NCBI GenBank assembly: GCA_014377045.1
Contig: JACMQI010000038.1
Location: forward strand, 1 to 33,644
From: a candidate division SR1 bacterium
Lineage (GTDB): Bacteria > Patescibacteriota > JACMRA01
Length of the DNA: 33,644 bases
Direction of reading: 5' to 3'
Shown piece after piece: positions 23,114 through 31,362 of this stretch. The notes beneath the pieces are model-generated. The model did no database searches. It saw only the letters and a program-made list of their open reading frames with translations, and was not told where the DNA came from. The stretch's first letter is position 1. Every line of letters starts with the position of its first letter. The position numbers and the translations under genes were made by a program.

Positions 23114-24616
23114 TTAATTTTGTAAATCCAATCCTTTCAACCAGCTTACTAAACTTTTGACCCCATGTCCCGTAGCTCCATCAGTTTGTAAATCATTTTT
23201 TTTGCTATTATATGAACTTCCCGCTATATCTAAATGTACCCAAGGATAGGCCTTATTCTCTATTTTACCGTATTTATCACCTCTAAAATTATTTTGATCT
23301 ACAAAATGACTAAGAAACAATCCTGCTGTGAGATGACCTGCATTTGTACCGGGAAGTGACGTGTTTATGAGATCGCTTATCTCCCCTTTGACGCTTGGTC
23401 GTAGTATTTCTGGAAGTGGTGTGTGCACAGCTAATTCACCCTGCTCTACAAATGCTCTACTTATATCATCAATAAGGTCTTTGTCATTACCCATAACTCC
23501 TGTATAATATTCAGATATTGCTCTTATACATGCTCCAGTCAAAGTGGCTGCATCTACAATGTATTTTGGATTAAAGGTTGTTGCATAACTCAAAGCATCA
23601 GCAAGTGTCAATCTGCCCTCAGCATCAGTATTCCAAATTTCAACCGTTTGTCCTGAATATGTAGTAAGTATATCATCTGATTTATAACTGTTATCGCTTA
23701 CCATATTTTCAGCATACGCACTTATCCAGTGAACTTCTGTGTGCTCGAGGCCTCCAAGCTCTGCCAATGTTTTCATAACACCAGCCATCAAAGCACTACC
23801 ACCCATATCCATTTTCATGGTTCTCATATGCCCTTCAGTTTTTATATCCATACCTCCGCTATCGTATGTTAGTCCCTTCCCTATGAGACAAACTTTTGAA
23901 GTCGACATTTGGTTTTTTGGTTTGAGAGTTATGTGTGATAAAATAGGTTTGAATCTACTTCCTCTTCCGACTGCTGTAATACCTTCCATTCCTATAGCTT
24001 CTAGTTGATCAAAATTTAAAATTTCATGAGTAGCATTTGAGTAGTGTTGAAATTCACTTTTGAGGATTTTTTGAATACTATTTGGATTTAGTGCTTCTGG
24101 AGTTTCTTCAACTAGCATTCTATTTAAAGTAATTCCTTTATCCAAAGCAAAAAGTTCTTTTGAATCTGCTATTGTCATAATGTCTCCTAATCCTTCACCA
24201 AATGAGATATCATAATATTTCTTCAAAGAAGATTTTTTGCTCAAATACTTATCAAACTGCCATGATCTTTGTGAAATACCTAAAATAATCTGTTGTATAA
24301 TTTTAGAAATCTGATACTCTATTGGTATTGCTGAGATTTCAAGTGAGTTAATCTTAGTATTTTCGAATTCGGCTACGATTTTAGCACCTAAAGTGTAGTA
24401 GTTTGGTTTAGCATTTATATCAGAGCTTTTGACTTCTAGTTTATACTCAATACCAACAAATAATGTGTCAATATTTGGAAAATACATAGTTTGACCAAAC
24501 TTTCCCTTGAAATCAATTTTTTCAAGCAATTTTACATGTTCGTGATTTTTGACATTTTCGTTTTTAAGAAAAATGATTTTAGTATGATGAGATTGACTTT
24601 CGATTAGTTGTATCAT
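23114..24616 (-). CDS. pepA: Leucyl aminopeptidase, M17 family
   Basis: A 500-aa cytosolic di-metal aminopeptidase removing N-terminal residues from peptides. The M17 active-site features are visible: LIGKGLTYDSGGMDIK with the metal-binding lysine and aspartate, KMDMGGSA, and the signature NTDAEGRLTLADAL at about residue 330, then TLTGA. The N-terminal 150 residues are the variable macro-like domain. The frame opens at a TTG (24655), but a TATAAT -10 lies at 24639-24644, so the ATG at 24616 (MIQLIESQ) is preferred; this also removes a hydrophobic lead that would mimic a signal peptide. It is encoded between the DnaG and LigA genes on the same strand. Confidence 0.93.
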   Translation of the reverse strand: MIQLIESQSHHTKIIFLKNENVKNHEHVKLLEKIDFKGKFGQTMYFPNIDTLFVGIEYKLEVKSSDINAKPNYYTLGAKIVAEFENTKINSLEISAIPIEYQISKIIQQIILGISQRSWQFDKYLSKKSSLKKYYDISFGEGLGDIMTIADSKELFALDKGITLNRMLVEETPEALNPNSIQKILKSEFQHYSNATHEILNFDQLEAIGMEGITAVGRGSRFKPILSHITLKPKNQMSTSKVCLIGKGLTYDSGGMDIKTEGHMRTMKMDMGGSALMAGVMKTLAELGGLEHTEVHWISAYAENMVSDNSYKSDDILTTYSGQTVEIWNTDAEGRLTLADALSYATTFNPKYIVDAATLTGACIRAISEYYTGVMGNDKDLIDDISRAFVEQGELAVHTPLPEILRPSVKGEISDLINTSLPGTNAGHLTAGLFLSHFVDQNNFRGDKYGKIENKAYPWVHLDIAGSSYNSKKNDLQTDGATGHGVKSLVSWLKGLDLQN

Positions 24617-24752
24617 ACTAATCAATAAGGTAAATAAAATTATAGTGTTCGTCAAATTAAACCTGTTGACAAAATTTACTATACAAATGAAATCTATTTG
24701 TAATTTTCTTAATACTAAGCCATTACTGATTAAACTTAGTAAAGGATTGTTT

Positions 24753-26453
24753 TTATTCTATATTATCCATGCCTTTCAGCTCAAAATAGATACTATATAA
24801 ATTTTCATTCATAAGGATACTATTTATATTCTGATCTAAAAAAGCTTTGATAGTTAACCATAAAGTTTTCTTTTGTTCTGATGGCATATTAGTTACATCA
24901 CCAATAGAAATTATAAGATCCAATTCATCATGTTTATCTAATTTATATGCAGTAAGGGTCTCGTATTCAGTAAGCTGTGGCAGAAATTCTTTGAGGAGAA
25001 TAAATAAATTATCTAATATTGGATTATTATTGTAAGATAAAAGTAAATTCTGAAAAGCGATATAGATCGAAGCTACTTTATTTTGCTTAGTTTTTAAATA
25101 ATTTTGCGAGTTCTTATCTTCCAAATTTATTGTTTGACTTGGATGTGTCACAGATTTGCGATTATTTTCTAAAGTTTTTTCAAGTACATTTTTACTAACA
25201 CCAGTTAATTCATTAAGTTTTGTCATATACTGATCAGTGGAAATAGAATCAAAATACAACATAAAGTCAACGACTTCCAAAATAGTCTTTTTTTGCTCAT
25301 CTGTATGGGCTGAATTTAACCGTGTGTAATACTCTTTTAAAATATAGTCCATATATGGAATAATTTCTAAATTCTTTGTAGAAATTTTTTCAGCTTGGAT
25401 ATATTCATCGAGGTCCTTGTATTTTTCTGGTATAACAGCTTTGTAAACCGTAAACCCGATTTTACTTGCTTCTGAAAAAAGTTTATTTCCCGCTATTTTA
25501 CCAGCTTTATCATTATCGAACGCCATTTCTATAATTTTTGTAAGTTTGAATAAGCTATTCAGCTGAGATTCAGTAAATGAGGTCCCTTGAGACGCTATAG
25601 TGTAGTCAAAGCCACCCTTCACCGCTGCTATTACGTCCATATTCCCCTCAACTATAAGCGCTTTTTTTCCTTGAATAATAAACTTTTTAGCCATATTCAT
25701 ACCAAACCAAAGTGAACTTTTACTAAACCAATCAGTTTGGGGTGAGTTTAAATATTTAGGTCTATCAGTTTTATCATATGGTAAAATGCGGCCAGTAAAT
25801 CCAACAACATTTTGTTTTTCATTTATTACTGGTATCATTAAGCGGTCAGAATATTTATCTCGATATTCTTTGTTTTCCGTTATTTTAAGAAGTCCTATAT
25901 CAGTTAATAATTCTTCTTCTAACTGACCTTTACTTACAAAATTCATCATTAGCCCACCTTTTGGAGCGTATCCAAGGCAAAACTTTTCTATGATAGACTG
26001 GGTTAGTCCGCGTTCAAGACAGTATTTAGTAATTGGATGGGCACGATCTTGAAGAATCTTGAGTAAAATAGTATGATAAATTTTAGCTGACCAGTCTAGA
26101 AGTTTTTGACCTTTTTCAAATTTGCTAATTTTAGATTTACTGATGATTTCTTCTTCAAGAGTTTTTGGTTTGAGCTCTTCTAGCTGAACACCTGCTTTTT
26201 TAGCAAGCTTAACAAGAGTTTCTTGCTTAGAAATATTCTCATAGTCCATCACAAATTTGAAAACATCACCTCCAGCACCACAGCCGAAACAATGCCAAAT
26301 TCCTTTGACTGGACTAATTATAAGTGACGGATTTTTTTCCTGGTGAAATGGACATACACATCGAAAGTTTACTCCTGCAGGTTTGATTTGTATATATTCG
26401 CTTATAACATCTTCTACAGCAATTCGTGATTTGATATTTTCCCAAACTGACAT
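24753..26453 (-). CDS. dnaG: DNA primase DnaG
   Basis: A 566-aa primase that makes RNA primers at the replication fork. The CHC2 zinc finger is C34-P-F-H37 and C55-F-G-C58. The TOPRIM catalytic core has ALIVEGNMDVIAA followed by AFDNDKAGKIA. A C-terminal segment of about 170 residues is weakly conserved and should bind the DnaB helicase. The frame extends 20 codons upstream to 26513, but I place the start at 26453 (MSVWENIKSRIAVEDVISEYI), which matches the family start. A promoter TTGACC-17-TAGATT places transcription start at this ATG. Length is normal. Confidence 0.95.
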   Translation of the reverse strand: MSVWENIKSRIAVEDVISEYIQIKPAGVNFRCVCPFHQEKNPSLIISPVKGIWHCFGCGAGGDVFKFVMDYENISKQETLVKLAKKAGVQLEELKPKTLEEEIISKSKISKFEKGQKLLDWSAKIYHTILLKILQDRAHPITKYCLERGLTQSIIEKFCLGYAPKGGLMMNFVSKGQLEEELLTDIGLLKITENKEYRDKYSDRLMIPVINEKQNVVGFTGRILPYDKTDRPKYLNSPQTDWFSKSSLWFGMNMAKKFIIQGKKALIVEGNMDVIAAVKGGFDYTIASQGTSFTESQLNSLFKLTKIIEMAFDNDKAGKIAGNKLFSEASKIGFTVYKAVIPEKYKDLDEYIQAEKISTKNLEIIPYMDYILKEYYTRLNSAHTDEQKKTILEVVDFMLYFDSISTDQYMTKLNELTGVSKNVLEKTLENNRKSVTHPSQTINLEDKNSQNYLKTKQNKVASIYIAFQNLLLSYNNNPILDNLFILLKEFLPQLTEYETLTAYKLDKHDELDLIISIGDVTNMPSEQKKTLWLTIKAFLDQNINSILMNENLYSIYFELKGMDNIE

Positions 26454-26460
26454 TAATATG

Positions 26461-26489
26461 AATCTAATAAGTATATTATTTTTGGTCAA
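26461..26489 (-). promoter_or_regulatory. Promoter of dnaG, leaderless
   Basis: Minus strand TTGACC (26489-26484), 17-nt spacer and TAGATT (26466-26461), ending 7 nt before the ATG at 26453. Confidence 0.6.
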
Positions 26490-26528
26490 TCTTATTTTTA
26501 TATGTTTTTTCAAAATTTAAAAATATTT

Positions 26529-26546
26529 TTGACTTCGTATAATATA
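26529..26546 (+). repeat. Copy 3 of the GACTTCGTATAAT motif
   Basis: TTGACTTCGTATAATATA, an exact 18-bp match to the copy at 26646, in the gap upstream of dnaG. Confidence 0.7.
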
Positions 26547-26645
26547 AACATAATAATTTTTGTAGAATAAATAAATTTGCTTTGTGCTTTAAAGTAAAAG
26601 TGGATTTTTTAGATTAAATATTTTTTTTAAACGTTAGTAAGTCAC

Positions 26646-26663
26646 TTGACTTCGTATAATATA
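26646..26663 (+). repeat. Copy 4 of the GACTTCGTATAAT motif
   Basis: TTGACTTCGTATAATATA, in the same orientation as copy 3 and 117 bp from it. A 19-codon ATG frame (26666-26725) begins three bases after it. The rest of the 26514-26754 gap is AT-rich and has no other gene. Confidence 0.7.
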
Positions 26664-26754
26664 TTATGTCCTTACTTGAAAGCTTTTTTCCAAAAATTAA
26701 ACATCCCCCTATTATTAAAAAATAAAGAATGTCAATTTTGATAACTTTTAGTTG

Positions 26755-28068
26755 TTATAGTTTTTTGTTTTTGTTTTTTATAAATAAATAAGCTACTATA
26801 CCAATAACTAATGCCATAAGCAAGAGACCTGCAAGCTCTTTTCCTCCTGTACGTGGTAAGGATGCTGTAGCATTTGAAGATGGATTTGTATTAGTCGCTG
26901 GCTGAGTTGCCGTACTTATGACTGAGGGTGCGGCTTTGACATTAATAACTAAACCAAGGTCTTCTTTAGAACCTCCAGCAATCGTACCAAATAACTTAAA
27001 TCCACCTACCCTGTTACCAACAGGAATGTTAGTACAATTAAACGTATTAGAGTCTGATACAGTACATTTCACTATACTATTGCCTTCAACGTTTAATTCC
27101 AAAGTACTTGAGGCAAACATTCCAGTACAGTTTATAAACTTGTTTACTTCTACAGGATTTGGTATACAATTAATACTCGACTTTAATAATGTCAATGGAT
27201 TTACTGGTGGTGTTACAACTGGAGGTAAAGCCAGCACATTAAATGATTTACCTGAATCATATACCTGTCCTATTCCAATCTGAACTCGTAGTGGCTGAAG
27301 TCCAGCTTGAGATGATGTAGGTACTCCAGCACATGTGAGTATATTTCCAGAAGTAATACACTGCCCCGCTGGTGCGGTACCTAAACCAAATTTCATATCT
27401 GCTGGTATAATATATCCTGATCTAATAGTAAGTATACAAGTTGTAGGTTGATTTACATATACTATATTACAACTTATCTCATTAAACGGGCTTGTAATAG
27501 CTCCTAAGTTTTGTGAAATTAGATCATTATAATTTACTAAGTGATTAATAACGCTTATCGTTACATTGGTATCTACAGGAGTCGAATTACCAATTTTACC
27601 GAATATTTTGAAACTTCCTGCTGTGTTACCTACTGCAATATTAGGACAGGTAAATGTACTTAAAGAGAATGTACAATTAGCTAGTGGTAAACCTTCTATT
27701 CCTATAGCTAATATACCTTGTGGTGCAACTCTTGTACTATTAAGAGTTCCGGTGCAACTAACAGTTGTGTTAACTTCTGCGGGATTTGGTGTACAAGTGA
27801 TACCATTTATAGTGTACTGTGAAACAAGATTTGGAATATCTGCAGCAATAAGAGGGAATGCGCTGTTTGTAGCTAAATTGCATGACCCAAATGTAGTATT
27901 AATACCGTATCCATAACATCCGTATGTAGTTGTGTTTGCTTCGGCTGCTTTTGATGTATTTCTTGACTGAGTTAATTGACCAACAATTACATACCCAGAA
28001 ATAAAAATCATTATTAAAGATATATATATGAATATTTTTTTATTGATGTGACTGTATTTCCAAGACAT
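26755..28068 (-). CDS. LPxTG-anchored surface protein with cysteine repeats (437 aa)
   Basis: An N-terminal transmembrane/signal segment (about residues 11-28) is followed by a short YGCYGYG-rich region. There are then three Ig-like repeats of about 80 residues, each with four cysteines; repeats 1 and 3 begin with CTPNPAEVN and CIPNPVEVN and carry a matching VSCTG/INCTG segment, repeat 2 is more divergent. A Ser/Thr/Asn-rich linker leads to LPRTGG, then a hydrophobic helix (LAGLLLMALVIGIVAYLFI) and KNKNKKL, the classic sortase sorting signal. The protein should be covalently attached to peptidoglycan. Its gene follows the Tat-signal peptide by 31 bp and is probably read with tatAC. No sortase gene is in the window. 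Confidence 0.82.
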   Translation of the reverse strand: MSWKYSHINKKIFIYISLIMIFISGYVIVGQLTQSRNTSKAAEANTTTYGCYGYGINTTFGSCNLATNSAFPLIAADIPNLVSQYTINGITCTPNPAEVNTTVSCTGTLNSTRVAPQGILAIGIEGLPLANCTFSLSTFTCPNIAVGNTAGSFKIFGKIGNSTPVDTNVTISVINHLVNYNDLISQNLGAITSPFNEISCNIVYVNQPTTCILTIRSGYIIPADMKFGLGTAPAGQCITSGNILTCAGVPTSSQAGLQPLRVQIGIGQVYDSGKSFNVLALPPVVTPPVNPLTLLKSSINCIPNPVEVNKFINCTGMFASSTLELNVEGNSIVKCTVSDSNTFNCTNIPVGNRVGGFKLFGTIAGGSKEDLGLVINVKAAPSVISTATQPATNTNPSSNATASLPRTGGKELAGLLLMALVIGIVAYLFIKNKNKKL

Positions 28069-28099
28069 AATAATTAGTTTTCATTTTTGATTAACAAAA

Positions 28100-28267
28100 T
28101 TAGGCTCCATACCCATTATTTCCAAAACCTGATTTTGTAGTCGACGAAGATTTAGGTGATTTATTAAATAAAGAGAAAAATCCACCAAAGGAAAAAAATA
28201 GTCCGATGATACCTAAAGATTTTATAAATTGTCGTTTAGTAATTTGTTTAGTTTTGTTTAGGGTCAT
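28100..28267 (-). CDS. 55-aa protein with Tat-type signal sequence
   Basis: A small gene starting 13 bp after the stop of tatC. The N-terminus reads MTLNKTKQITKRQFIKS, followed by a hydrophobic core LGIIGLFFSFGGFFSLF. ITKRQFIK fits the Tat consensus (S/T-R-R-x-F-L-K), with a lysine in place of the first arginine, as is sometimes accepted. After the core only about 20 residues remain, Ser/Lys-rich, ending FGNNGYGA. It is too short to be an enzyme. It may be a membrane-held or processed peptide substrate of the neighbouring TatAC. Absence of a cysteine makes a lipoprotein unlikely. Small Tat-signal proteins with Gly/Tyr-rich ends have been noticed in other CPR genomes, from memory only. Confidence 0.7.
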   Translation of the reverse strand: MTLNKTKQITKRQFIKSLGIIGLFFSFGGFFSLFNKSPKSSSTTKSGFGNNGYGA

Positions 28268-28280
28268 AATAGTAATTTGT

Positions 28281-29009
28281 TTAGTTATTTTGTTTTATAA
28301 TTGTTTTGTTTCTCGAAGCTAATAGGATTGCTAGCTCGTATAGTAAAAGCACTGGAACACAGCTTACTGCCCAAGTAAAAACATCTGGTGAACCAAATGC
28401 TGCCATAAAGATCAGTATTACAAAATAGATTTCTTTTCTTTTGGAAATAAAAAATGATGATGGCAACAAATCAGATCGAATTAGCCCATAAACTAAAACG
28501 GGAGTTTGAAATACTAAAATCATAATTCCAAGCAGACTTGTTAGAAAACTAGTATATTCACTAGCAGTTAAAATTAATTGAGTATTAGTTGGTGTAAAAT
28601 TAAGTAAAAAATGGAGGGTTGAGGGAATTAGAAAGTAAAATCCAAATAAAATAGCAATAAAACTAAGTAAAAAAATCGCAAAAATATACGACGCTATAAA
28701 AGCTTTTTCTTTATGTATTAAAGCTGGACTAATATAGTGCCATATAAATACACTTAAAAAAGGTAGCGAAACAAGCAATCCTGCTAAACTGCAGATATTG
28801 ATTACAAAGAAAAAAGAATCTGTTGGCGATAGAAAATGCAAGGTAAGATTCATGTCTCTTGCTGGTTTAGTAATTAAGTCAACTAGCTGATTTCTGAATA
28901 TAAATGCAATTCCTGTAAATCCAATCCAACTTATCGCTATTTTTATAATTACAAATTTAAGCTCATTTAAATGATCTAAAAATGTAATATCAGTTTTTAC
29001 TTCAGACAT
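28281..29009 (-). CDS. tatC: Sec-independent protein translocase TatC
   Basis: The 242-aa core of the twin-arginine translocase, which recognises Tat signal peptides and exports folded proteins. The start has the family pattern LDHLNELKFVIIKIAI (like HLxELRxRL). The six expected transmembrane segments can be placed. The conserved loop after the first TM and the FxxxxS/TPTDSFF segment (LSPTDSFFFVINI) are present, as is a C-terminal region GSPDVFTW (like SPPDVxSQ). It lies 19 bp after tatA and 13 bp before the 55-aa gene. Confidence 0.94.
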   Translation of the reverse strand: MSEVKTDITFLDHLNELKFVIIKIAISWIGFTGIAFIFRNQLVDLITKPARDMNLTLHFLSPTDSFFFVINICSLAGLLVSLPFLSVFIWHYISPALIHKEKAFIASYIFAIFLLSFIAILFGFYFLIPSTLHFLLNFTPTNTQLILTASEYTSFLTSLLGIMILVFQTPVLVYGLIRSDLLPSSFFISKRKEIYFVILIFMAAFGSPDVFTWAVSCVPVLLLYELAILLASRNKTIIKQNN

Positions 29010-29028
29010 TTACTAGTAGCGATTTATT

Positions 29029-29235
29029 TTATTTGGAAGTTTTTTCTACTACTTCTGTATCAACAACTGGTTTGGAGTTGTTAAGACTTTCTGTTGTGTC
29101 TTTTAACTCTTCTTTAAAACCTTTTACTGCTTTACCGATACTTCTTGCTGCTTCAGGGAGCTTATTTGTACCAAAAAATATAAGCGCTAAAGAACCAATA
29201 ATGAAAAGTTCAGGGAGACTAAAATGTGGGATCAT
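29029..29235 (-). CDS. tatA: Sec-independent protein translocase TatA
   Basis: A 68-aa protein with one N-terminal transmembrane helix (PELFIIGSLALIFFG), the FGxxKLPEAARSIGKAVKGFKEEL amphipathic helix and an acidic-polar tail, the standard TatA/E form. It lacks the longer tail that would suggest TatB, so this is a minimal TatAC system. Its promoter is at 29268-29296. Confidence 0.94.
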   Translation of the reverse strand: MIPHFSLPELFIIGSLALIFFGTNKLPEAARSIGKAVKGFKEELKDTTESLNNSKPVVDTEVVEKTSK

Positions 29236-29267
29236 ATAAATAAATTTTTGTTTTTGTGTGTAGTTTA

Positions 29268-29296
29268 ATTGTATCTCATATTTTGATAATAAGCAA
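29268..29296 (-). promoter_or_regulatory. Promoter of the tatA operon
   Basis: Minus strand TTGCTT (29296-29291), 17-nt spacer, TACAAT (29273-29268). The leader is about 25 nt. Confidence 0.55.
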
Positions 29297-29325
29297 GTTA
29301 AAATTGTAAATGTAATTTAAATTTT

Positions 29326-31308
29326 TTAAGCTTCTATTAATCCAAAGCCTTTCCATGTCCCAGGTGTTCCAGCAGTTATGCAAGTCCAGCCCATATAACC
29401 TCCAGGAGTAGGTGAAGTATTATAAATCACATCTCCCTTGACATAAGTTCCAGTTGTTGGAAAAGCTGAGTCATGCCAAGAAATAGGATCAACATTAGGT
29501 AAAGCATAAAAGTCTGATTTTGCATAGTCTGTCGCATCTTGGTAATAATCAAATTGTACTATTTGTACTTTAGAAAAAAGTATTGTAGTTGAACTGGGGT
29601 TATATGATTTAATTGATAAAGCACCTTCACCAAGAGAATCACCATATACTCCCACATAAGAATGCCAATTATCATCTATCAAAGCAACACCGTTTCCACT
29701 ACCAATTAGTAATCTAACTGGATTAGCTCTTGTTGCGTTAGGTACTTTTATGGATAAGCTAATGACGATATATCTTTTACTATAATCTACATTTTGCAGT
29801 ATGGGACAGTATGTTGCGTTTACAGAAGGAAAAATTACTTCTAAACATTTATTGTTATACAAACCATCATCAGATATAATACTTGGGACACAATTACGCG
29901 ATGTAAATGGACCATTATCAACACCTAAAATACTAGCACAACTACCCCATGGAGCCACATTTTTGTATTTACGAGTAATAATAGAGCGATTATTTTTGGT
30001 TTTCCAAAGATTGGTAGCATTATTTTCACCTCCATTCCCATTAAGATTACCACGCATTGCAAAATCCGTCATAAAGTTTATTACACCTCCATAACCACCA
30101 GATGGAACTTCTGAAATATTATAGCAGTCCAAATAACTTGATGCATCGTACTCTATTTTATCAAATACATTTCCAGCTTCACTGCCTTGAACATAATCAA
30201 GCTTTAGATACGATCGATTTTTTAAGACTATACCATGAGGAAGATTACCGTGTTCGATTACTCCTTTACTATTATCAAAAATAAATTCACGAATTATATA
30301 GTCTTTACCATCAATATTAACTGTTTGACCATAATTTTGGGCATTAGATTCGAACCAGCAGTGGGCAAATTTGAGCGATGCAAGAGTAACTCCAGTACAT
30401 ATTGCTAAAACGCTAATGCCTTTAGTACCCTCCCACCAACAGTTTTCAAATTTTGTTTGATTTTCATCAGTATGATTAACGTTGTTATAATAAACTGCAA
30501 CTTTATTGCCATTAAAAAAACAATGAGTAAAATAATCGAATCCAGAATAGTTATTATTAGCTGCTGGTTGGGTTGAGCCTTTACTAAAAATACCAATATC
30601 TCCACCAAATGTACAATTATCAAATCTACCAAAAAGAGTTGCTTCTTTGTACAAAGCTACTCCGCAACCTCTAATTGTAACTCGAGACATATTGACTGGA
30701 TTATATCCTGCATTTTGCGGTGAGTCAGACTTTGGAATACACTTTACACCATTAGTATTGAAAGCTAAATTAGGGTCATAAGATTTCCTTCCATTTATAG
30801 ATAAGTTTTCTAGGTAATGCTGTCCATTGGCGTGAAAAGTAAAAACATAGCCATCTGGATTAATTGCCGCCATTTGGGTTGAGCCTGTAGATTCTCCAGT
30901 TATTACTATACCTGGCTGCCCCTTGACTTCTACTTCAAAAAAATAAAGGCCGTTTGGGAAAAAGAGTTTTCGATGTACGTCATCAATTTGAGCTGTATTA
31001 ATTGCTGCTTGCACTACAGCACTATCATCTGCGTTGTCATTATATCCAGCTTTACCAATATCTTGAACGTTTATAAAACCTCCAGTATGTTTAACCACCC
31101 AAGCAGTTCCTATCCAAGTATGAAAATTACCTGTACGATTATTAAGGTAAGTTTTACCTTTGTCATCAGCTGTAAGGTTGGTAGGACGGTCTGCAAAGTT
31201 TGTAAAGGAATTGAAAGTTCCACCATTTGCATTATCCGTAGTTTGTGTAATGTAGCTGTTGAGCGGGATTCCCCAGTTGGAATCTCCAATTGTAGGTAGT
31301 TGTTTCAT
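29326..31308 (-). CDS. Beta-helix tailspike-like surface protein (660 aa), paralog 1
   Basis: Begins with LPTIGDSNWGIPLNSYITQ and a collar-like domain (residues 1-80) containing GKTYLNNRTGNFHTW. A beta-helix core follows, introduced by DNADDSAVVQAAINTA, the pectate-lyase-superfamily (PF12708) start. The middle has repeated small polar/aromatic turns (FENCWWEGTKG, FAHCWFES). A beta-sandwich-like region leads to a C-terminal module PISWHDS...GDVIYNTSPTPGGYMGWTC...TPGTWKGFGLIEA. The organisation is that of phage tailspikes and of surface polysaccharide-binding or -degrading proteins. No signal peptide or sorting signal is visible, so its route to the surface is open. Paralog 2 lies 54 bp upstream. 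Confidence 0.83.
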   Translation of the reverse strand: MKQLPTIGDSNWGIPLNSYITQTTDNANGGTFNSFTNFADRPTNLTADDKGKTYLNNRTGNFHTWIGTAWVVKHTGGFINVQDIGKAGYNDNADDSAVVQAAINTAQIDDVHRKLFFPNGLYFFEVEVKGQPGIVITGESTGSTQMAAINPDGYVFTFHANGQHYLENLSINGRKSYDPNLAFNTNGVKCIPKSDSPQNAGYNPVNMSRVTIRGCGVALYKEATLFGRFDNCTFGGDIGIFSKGSTQPAANNNYSGFDYFTHCFFNGNKVAVYYNNVNHTDENQTKFENCWWEGTKGISVLAICTGVTLASLKFAHCWFESNAQNYGQTVNIDGKDYIIREFIFDNSKGVIEHGNLPHGIVLKNRSYLKLDYVQGSEAGNVFDKIEYDASSYLDCYNISEVPSGGYGGVINFMTDFAMRGNLNGNGGENNATNLWKTKNNRSIITRKYKNVAPWGSCASILGVDNGPFTSRNCVPSIISDDGLYNNKCLEVIFPSVNATYCPILQNVDYSKRYIVISLSIKVPNATRANPVRLLIGSGNGVALIDDNWHSYVGVYGDSLGEGALSIKSYNPSSTTILFSKVQIVQFDYYQDATDYAKSDFYALPNVDPISWHDSAFPTTGTYVKGDVIYNTSPTPGGYMGWTCITAGTPGTWKGFGLIEA

Positions 31309-31362
31309 ATATTTATTTTTGTTTATACTTAGTCTATCATTAGTTTTATATATTGTAAAATC

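Noticed and set aside
24617-24655. TTG start giving PepA a hydrophobic N-terminus
   Set aside because: The TTG and following bases overlap a TATAAT -10; M17 peptidases are cytosolic; the ATG at 24616 fits better.
26646-26675. Resemblance of ACTTCGTATAATATATTATG to loxP or a Firmicutes-type dif site
   Set aside because: Only the left arm resembles these sites. The spacer to TTATG is 4 and not 6 bp, the other copies do not have a right arm, and no recombinase is nearby. I keep it only as a repeated motif.
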